Positions 54,508-63,492 of a stretch of 64,000 bases of DNA are shown in pieces. Numbering within the stretch: the stretch's first letter is position 1; every line of letters begins with the position of its first letter. Under the pieces are notes generated by a model. The model was not told where the DNA came from, made no database searches, and was given only the letters and a program-made list of their open reading frames with translations. Both the position numbers and the translations under genes were made by a program. The DNA comes from Bog-756 sp963734395 (GTDB lineage Bacteria > Actinomycetota > Acidimicrobiia > Acidimicrobiales > RAAP-2): contig CAVTGY010000002.1 of assembly GCA_963734395.1 (NCBI GenBank), positions 372,001 through 436,000 on the forward strand, given 5' to 3'.

Positions 54508-55254
54508 TCAGGGCGTCGGAGGTAACTGGGTCGGATCCCGCAATCGTTCCCTCATCCCGGACTGCTCTTTTCCGGTCGCGCCGAGGAGCAGGTCGGGAAG
54601 GTCGGCAACCGAGTCGATCAGATGAGTATGGGGAGCCGCGGTCAGTTCGGCCCGCGAGTGGACGCCGCTCAGTACGCCGACGAGCAGCGATGCCCCGGAG
54701 CGAGCACCGGAGAGCAGGTCGCTCGAGGTATCACCGACCACGGCCACCTCGGCCACGTCGTCGATGCGCAGCCGCAGGACAGCGGTGAGGATCATGTCGG
54801 GCCAGGGGCGTCCCCGGCCGGCATCGGCCGGGGAGAGCACCAGGTCGACGGCGCCTTCCCAGCCGAGTGCGGACACCACCTTGTCGCGGGTGGTCGGTGA
54901 GAAGCCGGTAGTCAGACACAGTCGCATCCCCGCGTCGCGCAAGGCGGCCAAGCTCGCTTCGGCCCCGGGCATGGCCGCCACCTCACCCCGCTCCACCGCC
55001 TGGTCGAAGGCGGCCTCAAAGGCACGGTTGGCCCGTTCTGCGCGGTGCCGGTCCCCACGGAGAAGCTCGGTGAACACGGTGATCTTGGACTGGCCCATGG
55101 TCCGTCGGATGTAGTCGTCCGGTTCGCCCCTCAGATTCCGGGCGGTCAGGCCGACCGAGTCCAGCGCGACCTGGAACGCCTCCTCGACGGCGCCGTCGTC
55201 GGCAACCGTGGTGCCGGCCATATCCAGGGTGACCAGCCGGATCGGAGTTGTCAT
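54508..55254 (-). CDS. HAD hydrolase, phosphonatase-like
   Basis: 248 residues. HAD motifs: LVTLDMAGTTVADDG (motif I; DxA in place of DxD), LCLTTGFSP (II), and VAVVGDTSSDLLSG (IV). The DMAGT start is characteristic of phosphonatase and the related TIGR03351 group, where the enzyme cleaves a C-P or phosphate ester. The Lys needed by true phosphonatase cannot be confirmed. ATG at 55254. Confidence 0.82.
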   Translation of the reverse strand: MTTPIRLVTLDMAGTTVADDGAVEEAFQVALDSVGLTARNLRGEPDDYIRRTMGQSKITVFTELLRGDRHRAERANRAFEAAFDQAVERGEVAAMPGAEASLAALRDAGMRLCLTTGFSPTTRDKVVSALGWEGAVDLVLSPADAGRGRPWPDMILTAVLRLRIDDVAEVAVVGDTSSDLLSGARSGASLLVGVLSGVHSRAELTAAPHTHLIDSVADLPDLLLGATGKEQSGMRERLRDPTQLPPTP

Positions 55255-55436
55255 CCGGTCACCCCACGCCAGGTGCCCGGTGCGGGAGCGGGACCATCGT
55301 CGAGGCCGAACGTCATCGAGAGTCGATCGTAGCGACGGCGGGCCGGTGCCCGGAGGACTCCCCGGACGGGTCGGTGACCTGATCGATGGCGGTGTACCGG
55401 CCATCCTCGGTGGGCTAAATTGGCGGTTCGCCCATT

Positions 55437-55510
55437 TCGGGGGTGGCGCAACTGGCAGCGCGGCATGATTCTGGTTCATGAGGTTGGAGGTTCGAGCCCT
55501 CCCCCCCGAG
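55437..55510 (+). tRNA. tRNA-Gln (CTG)
   Basis: 74 bases. Acceptor TCGGGGG pairs with CCCCCGA, the anticodon arm CATGA/TCATG has loop TTCTGGT (anticodon CTG at 55471-55473), and the T-arm is GGAGG-TTCGAGC-CCTCC. The D-arm GCGC-AACTGGCA-GCGC matches the Gln type. One extra G between D- and anticodon arms may be genuine or an added base. CCA is not encoded. Confidence 0.9.
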
Positions 55511-55600
55511 CGCACGCGTCGTCCTCTGTGGGGGTCGCTGGCACGCCATTCATCGAAACCATCAACACCGCATGGCCGCTCCCATTGGTGCGGTCTTCAG

Positions 55601-55673
55601 GGTCCCATCGTCTAGAGGCCTAGGACACCACCCTCTCAAGGTGGAGACACGGGTTCGAACCCCGTTGGGACTG
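55601..55673 (+). tRNA. tRNA-Glu (CTC)
   Basis: 73 bases. Acceptor GGTCCCA pairs with TGGGACT (one G-U), anticodon arm CCACC/GGTGG with loop CTCTCAA (anticodon CTC), and T-arm ACGGG-TTCGAAC-CCCGT. The D-arm TCGTCTAGAGGCCTAGGA is typical of tRNA-Glu. CCA not encoded. Base composition changes to lower GC directly beyond it. Confidence 0.95.
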
Positions 55674-55690
55674 CTCGGATTCGGAGGTGT

Positions 55691-55751
55691 GGTCCGGTGG
55701 ATCTGCTGGCGTTGGTCTGAGCGCCACGATGTCGATCGTGGTCGCCGGACC
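55691..55751. other. nested hairpin downstream of tRNA-Glu
   Basis: GGTCCGG at 55691-55697 pairs with CCGGACC at 55745-55751, and inside it CCACGAT/ATCGTGG at 55724-55741 forms a tight 7-bp stem with a GTCG loop. Could be a transcript processing or termination structure, or part of an attachment region. The rest of 55752-55929 holds no gene I can support. Confidence 0.4.
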
Positions 55752-55929
55752 AGACTCCTCAACTGGGCGTTCCTTCCTGAACAATCTCAAGAGGGGGAGC
55801 AGGGGTCAGGGGCGCTCTCTCCTGCCAGGGCCGGTATCCAAACCTAATGATGAAGATGATGCCAGGTCGGGGATATTGTCTCGGCCCGGTGTTCGGTGGC
55901 ATCCCTCGGATCCTTGGGAGAACAAACAG

Positions 55930-56667
55930 ATGTCCCTGCCTTCAGACCAGTACTACCGAGACGATCTCGCCCTTGTCCACCACCGTGGCTTCGCTTTTCA
56001 CGCTGAAGCTTGCGCACCAGGCATCCTGGCCATGTTGGAACCAATTGGGCAAAGACATGGCTTGGTCTTGGAAATCGGATGTGGCAGTGGGCTCCTGACA
56101 AAAGAACTTGTCCGAGCAGGCCACCGTGTCGTGGCAAGCGATGCCTCACCGGCCATGCTTCGGCTGGCTCGAATCACGGCGCCAGGAGCACAGGAGATTG
56201 TGAGGCTCACGCTTCCTGATGACGCCATCCCAATGGTTGATGCGATCGTCGGAGTTGGACATGCGCTCAACTACTTGCCGGACGCTGGTGCAATTGATCG
56301 TGCCTTGTTGTCGCTAGCGAAGTCACTCTTGCCTGGAGGCGTGATTGCCGTCGACATTTGTGACTTGGAATGGGGCACTGCCCATATCCAACAGAACCTG
56401 GGGCGCGTGGGAGATGACTGGGCAATCGTCTCCCGCTTCTCACTTCCGTCACCGGATCGGTATGTACGAGACATGACAACGTTCACCCGCAACGAAGACG
56501 GTACGTGGCGACGTGACGATGAGCGACATGACAACATTCTGATAGACACATCAAGAATTCCGGCTGTGCTCGCCTCCGAGGGCCTCCAGGTCGAGGTGCA
56601 CTCCTCCTTCGGATCTGAGGAGCTGCCGGCCGGTCTTCGCACGATCATTGGTCATCGCCCGGCATAG
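55930..56667 (+). CDS. class I SAM-dependent methyltransferase
   Basis: 245 residues. Motif I VLEIGCGSGLLTKELV, then VVASDASPAMLRLAR and VDAIVGVGHALNYLP, a methyltransferase of the UbiE/type 11 group with an added C-terminal extension. The acceptor is unknown. ATG at 55930; the frame is open much earlier but without a likely start or conservation. Composition is AT-richer than the genes before the tRNAs. Confidence 0.85.
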   Translation: MSLPSDQYYRDDLALVHHRGFAFHAEACAPGILAMLEPIGQRHGLVLEIGCGSGLLTKELVRAGHRVVASDASPAMLRLARITAPGAQEIVRLTLPDDAIPMVDAIVGVGHALNYLPDAGAIDRALLSLAKSLLPGGVIAVDICDLEWGTAHIQQNLGRVGDDWAIVSRFSLPSPDRYVRDMTTFTRNEDGTWRRDDERHDNILIDTSRIPAVLASEGLQVEVHSSFGSEELPAGLRTIIGHRPA

Positions 56668-56768
56668 GGCGCTCTGGCAACTTCTCCAGACGCCCACAAG
56701 GCCGATCAGCCACGGTCGATAACCGCCCCGCTCCCGGAGGAGGGCATCCTCGCCGGGCACGGCCAGGC

Positions 56769-56996
56769 TCAGGACGACCGGGCGTGTCGAAGCTGCCAGA
56801 CCCGCACACTCACATAGCCGGAGGCCAAACACAGAACGTACGCACCCAACCCGATCACAGCGCCAGCCATGTTGACCCCCGGGACGATCGTGTGGACGTC
56901 AGCCAACCAGCCGCCAGCCATCCCGAGAAGCAGAAACAGTCCACACATCCTCAGCGACCCACCGAAGCTGATCTCACCCAACAGCTGGTCGATCAT
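56769..56996 (-). CDS. small membrane protein, hypothetical
   Basis: 75 residues from ATG 56996: a short amphipathic start (MIDQLLGEISFGG), then two membrane helices (MCGLFLLLGMAGGWLADV and MAGAVIGLGAYVLCLASGYV) and a basic tail. The frame is open back to 57194, so a longer form is possible. Function unknown. Confidence 0.5.
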   Translation of the reverse strand: MIDQLLGEISFGGSLRMCGLFLLLGMAGGWLADVHTIVPGVNMAGAVIGLGAYVLCLASGYVSVRVWQLRHARSS

Positions 56997-57339
56997 TCGC
57001 CGAGCGGGTGCTCCGACGGAATCCGTATTTGGGTTCGTCTCCACCGCCGAATCCGCCACACCTATGCAATCGGCAGTTGCAATGGTCTCCTTAAGCCATT
57101 CTCCCCGGGCCCAAGACCGCCTGAGAGTGCCCGACTCCTGCCGTTGGGGCATCCTGTCGGGGAGCCGCCGTCTCTGCAGTTCCTGGCTCAACACGTGGCT
57201 GGCTCTTCCTCCACCAGGTACTGAGGGCTGGCGGGAGTCTCTCCGCGGATTGGGGAGTCGAACATATTGATCCGCAACTCGTCATCCACCCCAGCACTTC
57301 AGGTTTGGCGGTGAGATGATGAGTTCGTAGGAGGCTCGA

Positions 57340-57921
57340 ATGGCGAACGAATCTGGGGACGACATAGCCAACCGTCACCTTCGTATCTGTCGGACATTTG
57401 GTGACGAAGTCGGAGTCGTCGGTGACCAGTGGCACGCCCAATCGCCGTGCACCGACTGGGACGCCAGAGGCGTCTTGGAACACGTAATCGGCTTTCACGA
57501 CATGCTACTTCTCAGACCTTTTGACGCTAAGCCACAGCGCCCGAAAGACGATCCGACGGGTCGCTGGGAAACCACACTGGAAGCGCTCGATCGACTGTTC
57601 AGGCGTCCGGGCCTTTTTGACGGAGTTGTCGATGTCCCAGCAGTCGGTAACAATCCGCCATCGCGGATCGACGCCACTCGGCTCGTTCCACTGTTGAGCT
57701 TGGATGTCCTGGTCCACACATGGGACCTGTCTCAGGCAGCAGGTCACGAGATTGTCCTTGACCCTGAAATGTGCGCAATGTTTCTGAGCGGACTTCCTAC
57801 TGAGAAGACGGCGCTATCTAAAACCGGCATGTATGAGCCCGTATGGGAAGTACCAGCCGACTCAGATTCGCAGACCAAACTCCTGGCCCTCTTGGGGCGC
57901 AATCCAGACTGGAGCCGGTAA
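57340..57921 (+). CDS. maleylpyruvate isomerase-fold family protein (TIGR03086-like)
   Basis: 193 residues. CTDWDARGVLEHVIGFHD and LDVLVHTWDLSQAAG are the metal-binding helices of the DinB/MDMPI group, TIGR03086-like branch. The short C-terminus lacks the second domain of the relative at 23877. GAGG upstream of ATG 57340 (AGGAGGCTCGA). Mycothiol-linked or unknown. Confidence 0.8.
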   Translation: MANESGDDIANRHLRICRTFGDEVGVVGDQWHAQSPCTDWDARGVLEHVIGFHDMLLLRPFDAKPQRPKDDPTGRWETTLEALDRLFRRPGLFDGVVDVPAVGNNPPSRIDATRLVPLLSLDVLVHTWDLSQAAGHEIVLDPEMCAMFLSGLPTEKTALSKTGMYEPVWEVPADSDSQTKLLALLGRNPDWSR

Positions 57922-58027
57922 GCCGCAGGTGGCGATAACCACCGCTGATCCGGCGAAAGGAGACGGTCCCGAGTAGCAGCAGGGCTTGGACAGTAGGCTG
58001 CGACCGTCGACTGATCGAGGAGACGCA

Positions 58028-58300
58028 ATGAGCGCAGAAGGCTGGTTCGTGGATCCATTTGGCATTCACGAAGCCCGTTGGATTTCGGACGGCATCCCTA
58101 CTGCTCTCGTTCGGGACGGCAGGGTCGAGTCACAGGATCCGCCACACCAGATCGACTATTCCGGTCCCTTCGAACATCTGGCTGAGGGCCACTCAGATAG
58201 CCACGACATGCAACGGGCCGACGACGCGGAGAGGGTTCAGCCCGACTACGGCCAGGCTGGAATGAGCGCGATCACCACCTACTTTCCTCCGAGCCCCTAG
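58028..58300 (+). CDS. small hypothetical protein with WYxDPxGxHexRWxSDG-type start
   Basis: 90 residues. Begins GWFVDPFGIHEARW and ISDGIPTALVRDG, a pattern of DUF2510-like tails, here at the N-terminus. The rest is polar and His/Asp-rich (EGHSDSHDMQRADD). SD GAGGAGA upstream of ATG 58028. Function unknown. Confidence 0.6.
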   Translation: MSAEGWFVDPFGIHEARWISDGIPTALVRDGRVESQDPPHQIDYSGPFEHLAEGHSDSHDMQRADDAERVQPDYGQAGMSAITTYFPPSP

Positions 58301-58485
58301 CTCTCAGGAGCGGCGAGTTCTCCCGCGTGCCCCCGCACGTCGTCCACCTGTCACGGCCTACCCTGCCCGCCGACACACTCGTCGCTAGCGACGACCCGCT
58401 CCCAACGCAGATAGCCGACCCTGAGCGGTGTTGTCGGACTGGGCGCTCGTTTAGGAATGTCCTGTCCAGGCGTACACTTCAACTT

Positions 58486-58791
58486 GTGAGGATCCCAATT
58501 GCCTGCACTCTTCAACCGAGCGATGCCGGGTCTCAACTCAGCGAGTGGCAGGAGTTGCTCCGCCGAGTCATGGATTGCGCTGAGCGTGTCTCACCTAATC
58601 GACTTGAACTCGGTCTCATGCCCGATGCCGACATTGGTTCTGTCATCAGCCTCGCTCAGCGTGAGGCTGCATGCTGCGCCTTCTTCTCATTCGCTATTGA
58701 GATTCAGGCAGATCGTCTCGTTCTAGCAGTCGAAGTCCCGAATGACGCTGTCGAGATTCTCGATCAGCTCGCCTCCAACGCCGCCACGTAG
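58486..58791 (+). CDS. hypothetical protein with CCxFF motif
   Basis: 101 residues. LSEWQELLRRVMDCAERV, LAQREAACCAFFSFAIEIQ and a beta-alpha end (LVLAVEVPNDAVEIL). The vicinal cysteines CC followed by a hydrophobic stretch suggest metal or thiol chemistry; I know this pattern from small proteins near metal-response genes but cannot name a function. The GTG at 58486 lies eight bases after TACACT (58472-58477), so it is probably leaderless. Confidence 0.55.
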   Translation: MRIPIACTLQPSDAGSQLSEWQELLRRVMDCAERVSPNRLELGLMPDADIGSVISLAQREAACCAFFSFAIEIQADRLVLAVEVPNDAVEILDQLASNAAT

Positions 58792-58884
58792 CCATCACCG
58801 GCCATTTCGGACCGCCCACGACCGGGTGGTATCGGGCACCCTCCGAGGACAGTCCGGATTGGTGATGCAACTCGAAACGGACCG

Positions 58885-59274
58885 GTGCAACACTTGATCT
58901 GTGTCGAGCCTCCTCCACACTCGTTTCGGGCTTCCGATGAAAGTCGTGACAGTGACATTCATCGGGACGCAGCGGGATGCTCGACCTCCTCGGCGTCAAG
59001 ACCTAGCCCTCAGAAGGTTGGCGTCGTCACAGGAGTCGCATCTCCGTGCTGGCCCTACCCCACAAACAAGGGCATCGAAAACGAGTCGGTGAGGGTCGTT
59101 GCGACTCGTGCTGGCCAGACTCTCGCCAGCCAGACTGTCCGGGGCGACCACGTCTACCGAATCACGCTTGGGCCAGGCAGCTACGTCGTTTCCACCCTGT
59201 ATTCGCGTCCGATGTCAGTAACGATCGCCATCGGTCGAACGGTGAAAGTCGATCTGCCAGACGACTGCATCTAG
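58885..59274 (+). CDS. hypothetical protein with beta-sandwich C-terminus, doubtful N-terminus
   Basis: The C-terminal 85 residues look real and resemble a carboxypeptidase-regulatory-like beta-sandwich: VVTGVASPCWPYP, VRVVATRAGQTLASQTVRG, YRITLGPGSYVVST and VKVDLPDDC. The first 45 residues are not protein-like and no signal peptide is seen, so the start may lie in another frame with an indel. GTG 58885 is the nominal start. Function unknown. Confidence 0.45.
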   Translation: MQHLICVEPPPHSFRASDESRDSDIHRDAAGCSTSSASRPSPQKVGVVTGVASPCWPYPTNKGIENESVRVVATRAGQTLASQTVRGDHVYRITLGPGSYVVSTLYSRPMSVTIAIGRTVKVDLPDDCI

Positions 59275-59321
59275 CTCAAGACCGATGAGGGCTCGGTGTC
59301 CCGCCCAAGCTGAGTTGTGGG

Positions 59322-59615
59322 TCACCCAGTGACAAAGGAAACCGGCACGTCGTAGTGCTCACACCACTGTGCCGTGTTCAGCGCTTTGAAGTCCTGCTCG
59401 ATGACGGTTGCCCGATCCCGAGCTTCTTTCACGGTCCTGGTCACCTCAAGGACACGCTTCTCTCCATTGCCATTGTGGACTACAACTGAAGGCCCCGGAC
59501 CCGAAGTGGGGTCGTAGCGGCTATTCGTTGTGGTCTTGCCCACCGCCATGTTCCGAATAAAGGCTCCCCAGTTGATCTTTGTCTTTTCGACACCAAACTG
59601 GAGTGTGCCCGCCAC
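59322..59615 (-). CDS. hypothetical protein, 97 residues
   Basis: A compact cytoplasmic protein beginning MAGTLQFGVEKTKINWGAF, then FIRNMAVGKTTTNSRYDP and a charged helix (RTVKEARDRATVIEQDF). GTG start at 59615. The composition is like a real gene, but no family is recognised and no neighbour gives a clue. Confidence 0.5.
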   Translation of the reverse strand: MAGTLQFGVEKTKINWGAFIRNMAVGKTTTNSRYDPTSGPGPSVVVHNGNGEKRVLEVTRTVKEARDRATVIEQDFKALNTAQWCEHYDVPVSFVTG

Positions 59616-59734
59616 GGCAGCATCTTACGCCGGTAAACCTCCATCGCCGACTGTCATCAACGTGCCGGTCGGTGGCATCCTGGGTGATCCCCTGAACTCG
59701 CAGGGGATCGGGGGCACGTCAGTCGTGGTTTCGG

Positions 59735-60100
59735 TTAGCTGGCCCACCCGGACTCTGGCACGTATGACCGATGGATTGTTGCCGGAGTAAGAAACAACAT
59801 CCTGCAAGGAGCAACCACTACTTGACGGTGCCACATCCCCTTCGGGATTACGCAGGCCTGGCCCTGTCTGAAGCGCAGGATGTGCTCTTCGGTCTCTTCG
59901 AAATCCGCTCGCATGAACACGTCAATGGCGCCTTCGAGGAGATACAGCAGTTCGTCCTGTTCGGGATGCATTTCCCACTCGTCTCGGACACCAGGCGACT
60001 CAACCGTGAGCACACCAACCTGTCGACCATCCAGCTGTGCCTCCAGAAGGTCAACCGATGGAGTGGCGCGAGCCACGGTCTCAGGATCAGATGCACCCAT
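59735..60100 (-). CDS. cupin-domain protein
   Basis: 121 residues. EMHPEQDELLYLLEGAIDV (motif 1, with His and Glu) and IPKGMWHRQVVV (motif 2, Pro-x-Gly-x2-His). A single-domain cupin; the first histidine pair is reduced to one (MHPEQ), so the metal site may be altered. Function unknown. ATG at 60100. Confidence 0.8.
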   Translation of the reverse strand: MGASDPETVARATPSVDLLEAQLDGRQVGVLTVESPGVRDEWEMHPEQDELLYLLEGAIDVFMRADFEETEEHILRFRQGQACVIPKGMWHRQVVVAPCRMLFLTPATIHRSYVPESGWAS

Positions 60101-60195
60101 GCACTCAGAGTGTATATATCAACTCAACCGCCGTTTTGAAGGGCCCGGATCCGGTGCTCGGGGTCGCTTTGCCCGAGAGCCGCGAATGTCAGGAT

Positions 60196-60759
60196 ATGGA
60201 TGTGGACCAGAATGATGAAGTTGTCGGATCGACCGCAGGCGGAACCGCCATAATCATTGCTCGGCAAGGCCACATTCCTGAGGTACAACGAATGCTCTCG
60301 GCTGCCTTTCACCGAGCAGCTGCCCTTGGATACCTGCAATGGTGGGATCCCTTCCCACTGGCAGTGCTCGAAGACTCGGTGCTTCGTTGCGAAACCTATG
60401 TCGCAGTCGACCGTGGAGTAGTGCTTGGAACATTCGCCCTGTCCTGGGAAGATCCGATGTTCTGGGGTGAGCACCCGCCTGATTCTGGTTACGTACATCG
60501 ACTTTGCACCAATCCCGAGGTCGCTCGCCAGGGCTTCGGGGTCGAAATGCTCACCTGGGCGGATATGACAGCTGCCAACCGAGGTCGAGACTGGCTACGG
60601 CTCGATACCCCAGCCTCGAACGGTCGTCTTCGGAGCTATTACGAGACGCTGGGATTCCGCTCAAAGGGAGAGATTGACGTGGCGCTCAGCGGTCCGACTG
60701 GCGAATCCGAGATCTGGCACGCTGCGCTATACGAGCGAAGGACTCAGACCAATGGATGA
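60196..60759 (+). CDS. GNAT N-acetyltransferase
   Basis: 187 residues. TAIIIARQGHIPEVQRML, VHRLCTNPEVARQGFGVEML (acetyl-CoA loop R-Q-G-F-G) and LRLDTPASNGRLRSYYETLGF give the full GNAT pattern. Substrate unknown. ATG 60196 is chosen; the frame is open upstream to 60037 but overlaps the opposing cupin gene. Confidence 0.85.
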   Translation: MDVDQNDEVVGSTAGGTAIIIARQGHIPEVQRMLSAAFHRAAALGYLQWWDPFPLAVLEDSVLRCETYVAVDRGVVLGTFALSWEDPMFWGEHPPDSGYVHRLCTNPEVARQGFGVEMLTWADMTAANRGRDWLRLDTPASNGRLRSYYETLGFRSKGEIDVALSGPTGESEIWHAALYERRTQTNG

Positions 60760-60799
60760 TTTGATCCACGGCAATGTCCGACGGATCCTCAGCACGTTG

Positions 60800-62182
60800 T
60801 CATTGATCGGGATAGCCCTCGTGGCGTGAAGCCCAGGGACAGCTCTTAGGGACCGATCTCCATGTCCCCGTCGATGGGGTGAGCGCCGAGCTACTTGCGA
60901 ACTCGACCAGACACGGATCACCGGAGGTGTCACTCGCTGCCGCCGCGTGGCACTGCACAGTTGAATGGCTCTGTGCCTCACGTGCCTCAGGGCCGTCTCC
61001 AGTCATTCGCATCCGTACATGGCGCTGTACGGGCTCCTCGACGAACCGCCACGACAGCTCGGCAAGCACCAAGGTGAGCCCAATCACGACTGCCGCCTGG
61101 GGGATGGGGGCCAGACGAGCGGACCACATGGTCAGCGGGAAGCTCCATAAATAGACTGCGTATGACCGTCGACCGAGCCAACGCAACGGACGCCATCCGA
61201 TCCAGGTACCGGGACCCGTGCCCCGACAGAGAACACATACGACGATCGCCGCGGCGGCAGCAGCAGTCATAAGCATTCCGCCGTGGTCCGCAAACCACCC
61301 GTGCTCGTTGAGGTGGCGACTGGCAAATGCCAGTATCAACACACCAGCGAAACCCAGAGCTGTGGCGATCCGCTTCGGTATGCGTAGGAACCCATGCGCC
61401 CAGTACATCGCCAGCAGCGAACCCAAGAGCAGCTGCTGGGCTCTCGATTCGGTTCCGTAATAGGACCACGCATAGCCGTTGGCCGGCGATTGAAAAGCCG
61501 ACACGATCGCCGAGAGCACGATGAGTCCCCCTGTTACACCGAGCATGGTTTGCAGACGAGTTCGCCTGAGCACCAGGAGAAGCACCACGGGCCAAACCAG
61601 ATAGAACTGCTCTTCGACGGAGAGCGACCACAAGTGACCGAAGGCCAAGGGAAGCGGGGTACCTGTAGCGGCTAGCCAGTTGTACCCGTAGAGCATGACG
61701 GCAACCAGCCCACGGAGGTTGACCCAGGCCGGCACCGAGGCAGCGTTGGAAGGGTGGCCGACCGACGTGTTGAAAATCCCGCTGCTGCCGGACACGGCCC
61801 AGACCAGAGCCCTCACGATCAAGAGGACAAGGAGCGCAGGCCCGAGGCGAGCGACACGACGCACCCAGAATCGTCGGAGCTCCCCCATAAGTGCCCGGGC
61901 CGACCTCTGAGACACCTTGGGGCGCAGCATGAGTGAGGTCACAAGAAATCCCGAGAGCACGAAGAAGACATCCACGCCGATCGTCCCGCCCGGAACAACG
62001 GAAACGGTCAAAGGCAAGTGATAGGCGACTACCAACGCAACGGCCATGCCCCGCAGGCCGTCGATGGCCCCGATGCGTTGCGACGGAAGCTCGCTGGGAT
62101 CGCAGCGTCCTCCCTGGTATTGAACGCCAGATGAATCCTGGCAAGGAGCGTCGGAAGATGGTGACGGCGTGAGCAGAGACAT
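60800..62182 (-). CDS. acyltransferase 3 family membrane protein
   Basis: 460 residues, about ten membrane helices: RIGAIDGLRGMAVALVV with the His in AYHLPL, FFVLSGFLVTSLML, RVARLGPALLVLL and WSLSVEEQFYLVWP. No C-terminal SGNH domain; instead a 70-residue Ser/Ala-rich tail. It transfers acyl groups to a surface glycan or lipid. ATG 62182 is preferred over the upstream TTG at 62236. Confidence 0.88.
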   Translation of the reverse strand: MSLLTPSPSSDAPCQDSSGVQYQGGRCDPSELPSQRIGAIDGLRGMAVALVVAYHLPLTVSVVPGGTIGVDVFFVLSGFLVTSLMLRPKVSQRSARALMGELRRFWVRRVARLGPALLVLLIVRALVWAVSGSSGIFNTSVGHPSNAASVPAWVNLRGLVAVMLYGYNWLAATGTPLPLAFGHLWSLSVEEQFYLVWPVVLLLVLRRTRLQTMLGVTGGLIVLSAIVSAFQSPANGYAWSYYGTESRAQQLLLGSLLAMYWAHGFLRIPKRIATALGFAGVLILAFASRHLNEHGWFADHGGMLMTAAAAAAIVVCVLCRGTGPGTWIGWRPLRWLGRRSYAVYLWSFPLTMWSARLAPIPQAAVVIGLTLVLAELSWRFVEEPVQRHVRMRMTGDGPEAREAQSHSTVQCHAAAASDTSGDPCLVEFASSSALTPSTGTWRSVPKSCPWASRHEGYPDQ

Positions 62183-62421
62183 CAGATCGATATGGGTATC
62201 AAAGCGCGCCGGGTGTTCCTGCACGCACTTGGTCAACTAGTCAGGACCTCCGAAAATATGCCCAAGCTCTAGTCTGGTTGAACCAGTTAAACGGCACCTG
62301 TGATGAATCTGAACTATCCGTCACAAATGGCCTCGCTGGCAGTGAGTTACCAGCTAAACACACCGGTCGATAACGTGCCCCGAGCCGGTGGTAGGGGTCA
62401 CCTGCTCTTGGCGCTGACCGA

Positions 62422-63015
62422 CTACTCAGGTGATCGTGAACCCTGCGGGTGGATGGTCTCTCCTCGGGCCAGCATCTCCACAAACTGCTCGATTCGCTTT
62501 GCTCGGGTCTCCAACTTCTTGGCGCTTCCGATCCGGTGAAGGATAGAGTACCGGTTCGCACTTGAGAGCTCCTGAAACATTGCATGAGCACGGGGATTGG
62601 CTATCAAGGCGTTCGTCAGGTCCTCTGGGACCTCTGCGCTCGCTTGTCCGGCGTAGGCGGCCTTCCAACGGCCATCGGCCTTTGCCTGCCGAACCTCGTT
62701 TTCCCCTGATCGATGCATTCGACCCGATGCGCTCAACCTCACCGCGATGGCGACGTTCCGTTGAGACCAGGGGCTCCGAGTGTTTCGAGGAGTGAATCGT
62801 CTCCGGAAGGTCGTGTTGTCACGACGCCCGAGCTGCCCATCGATCCAGCCAAAGCAGATCGCCTCTTGGAGTGCCTCGTCATAGGAGAGGGTTGTCGGAT
62901 GCGTCGTACCCTTCTTAGCCAGGACAAGCCTTACGCCTTGTGACTTGGAGTGATGACGACTCAGCCAGCTACGCCATTCGGACCCATCAGCGACCAACAG
63001 CTCTGGAAGATCCAC
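62422..63015 (-). CDS. YdeI/OmpD-associated family protein
   Basis: About 197 residues. ELLVADGSEWRSWLSRHH, LVLAKKGTTHPTTLSYDEAL, CFGWIDGQ, and IEQFVEMLARGETIHPQ match the YdeI family, implicated in antimicrobial peptide or bacteriocin tolerance in enterobacteria. Start GTG 63015 begins at the conserved domain; ATG 63081 is also possible. No functional neighbour. Confidence 0.85.
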   Translation of the reverse strand: MDLPELLVADGSEWRSWLSRHHSKSQGVRLVLAKKGTTHPTTLSYDEALQEAICFGWIDGQLGRRDNTTFRRRFTPRNTRSPWSQRNVAIAVRLSASGRMHRSGENEVRQAKADGRWKAAYAGQASAEVPEDLTNALIANPRAHAMFQELSSANRYSILHRIGSAKKLETRAKRIEQFVEMLARGETIHPQGSRSPE

Positions 63016-63105
63016 AGCGTCAGGGTATCCAGTGTCGGTCAATAGCCGCCGCCGAGCCGGATCTGGGGTACCCAGAACCATCCCGGTATCGGCAATCGGA
63101 GGGGT

Positions 63106-63393
63106 CTACCCCGTCGAGAAGACCTCGAAGAGGCGAGTATCTGGTTGGCCTTCCACAAGGCCCGACAGGTGCTCGTCGAGCAGTGGGCGGATGATCCCCG
63201 CCGCGGCCATGGCCTCGGCCTCCGAATCCCACAACACAAAGACGCCACCTTGCCCATTGCTCTCATCGCCGAAAATGGTGACACTCGCACAACCCGGTTG
63301 GGCTGCGATGAGGGGGGCCAGATGGTCAGCAAGTGCCTGGGCATCGGCGCGCTTCCCCGCACCAAGCGAGTACCTGACAAGTCGTGCGTACAT
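63106..63393 (-). CDS. ABM-type small monooxygenase-like protein
   Basis: 95 residues. MYARLVRYSLGAGKRADAQ, QPGCASVTIFGDE and FVLWDSEAEAMAA are the beta-alpha-beta pattern of the antibiotic-biosynthesis monooxygenase/dimeric alpha-beta barrel group. It may be a haem- or quinone-linked small enzyme; the substrate is unknown. ATG 63393. Confidence 0.8.
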   Translation of the reverse strand: MYARLVRYSLGAGKRADAQALADHLAPLIAAQPGCASVTIFGDESNGQGGVFVLWDSEAEAMAAAGIIRPLLDEHLSGLVEGQPDTRLFEVFSTG

Positions 63394-63492
63394 GAGGTGA
63401 ACCTCCCGTCGGTAGATTCGAGTGCAGACTAACAACCCTCGCCCCGTCGCCGTATGCGACGGCAAGGCCCGGAAGTGGATCCGGCCATTCAC

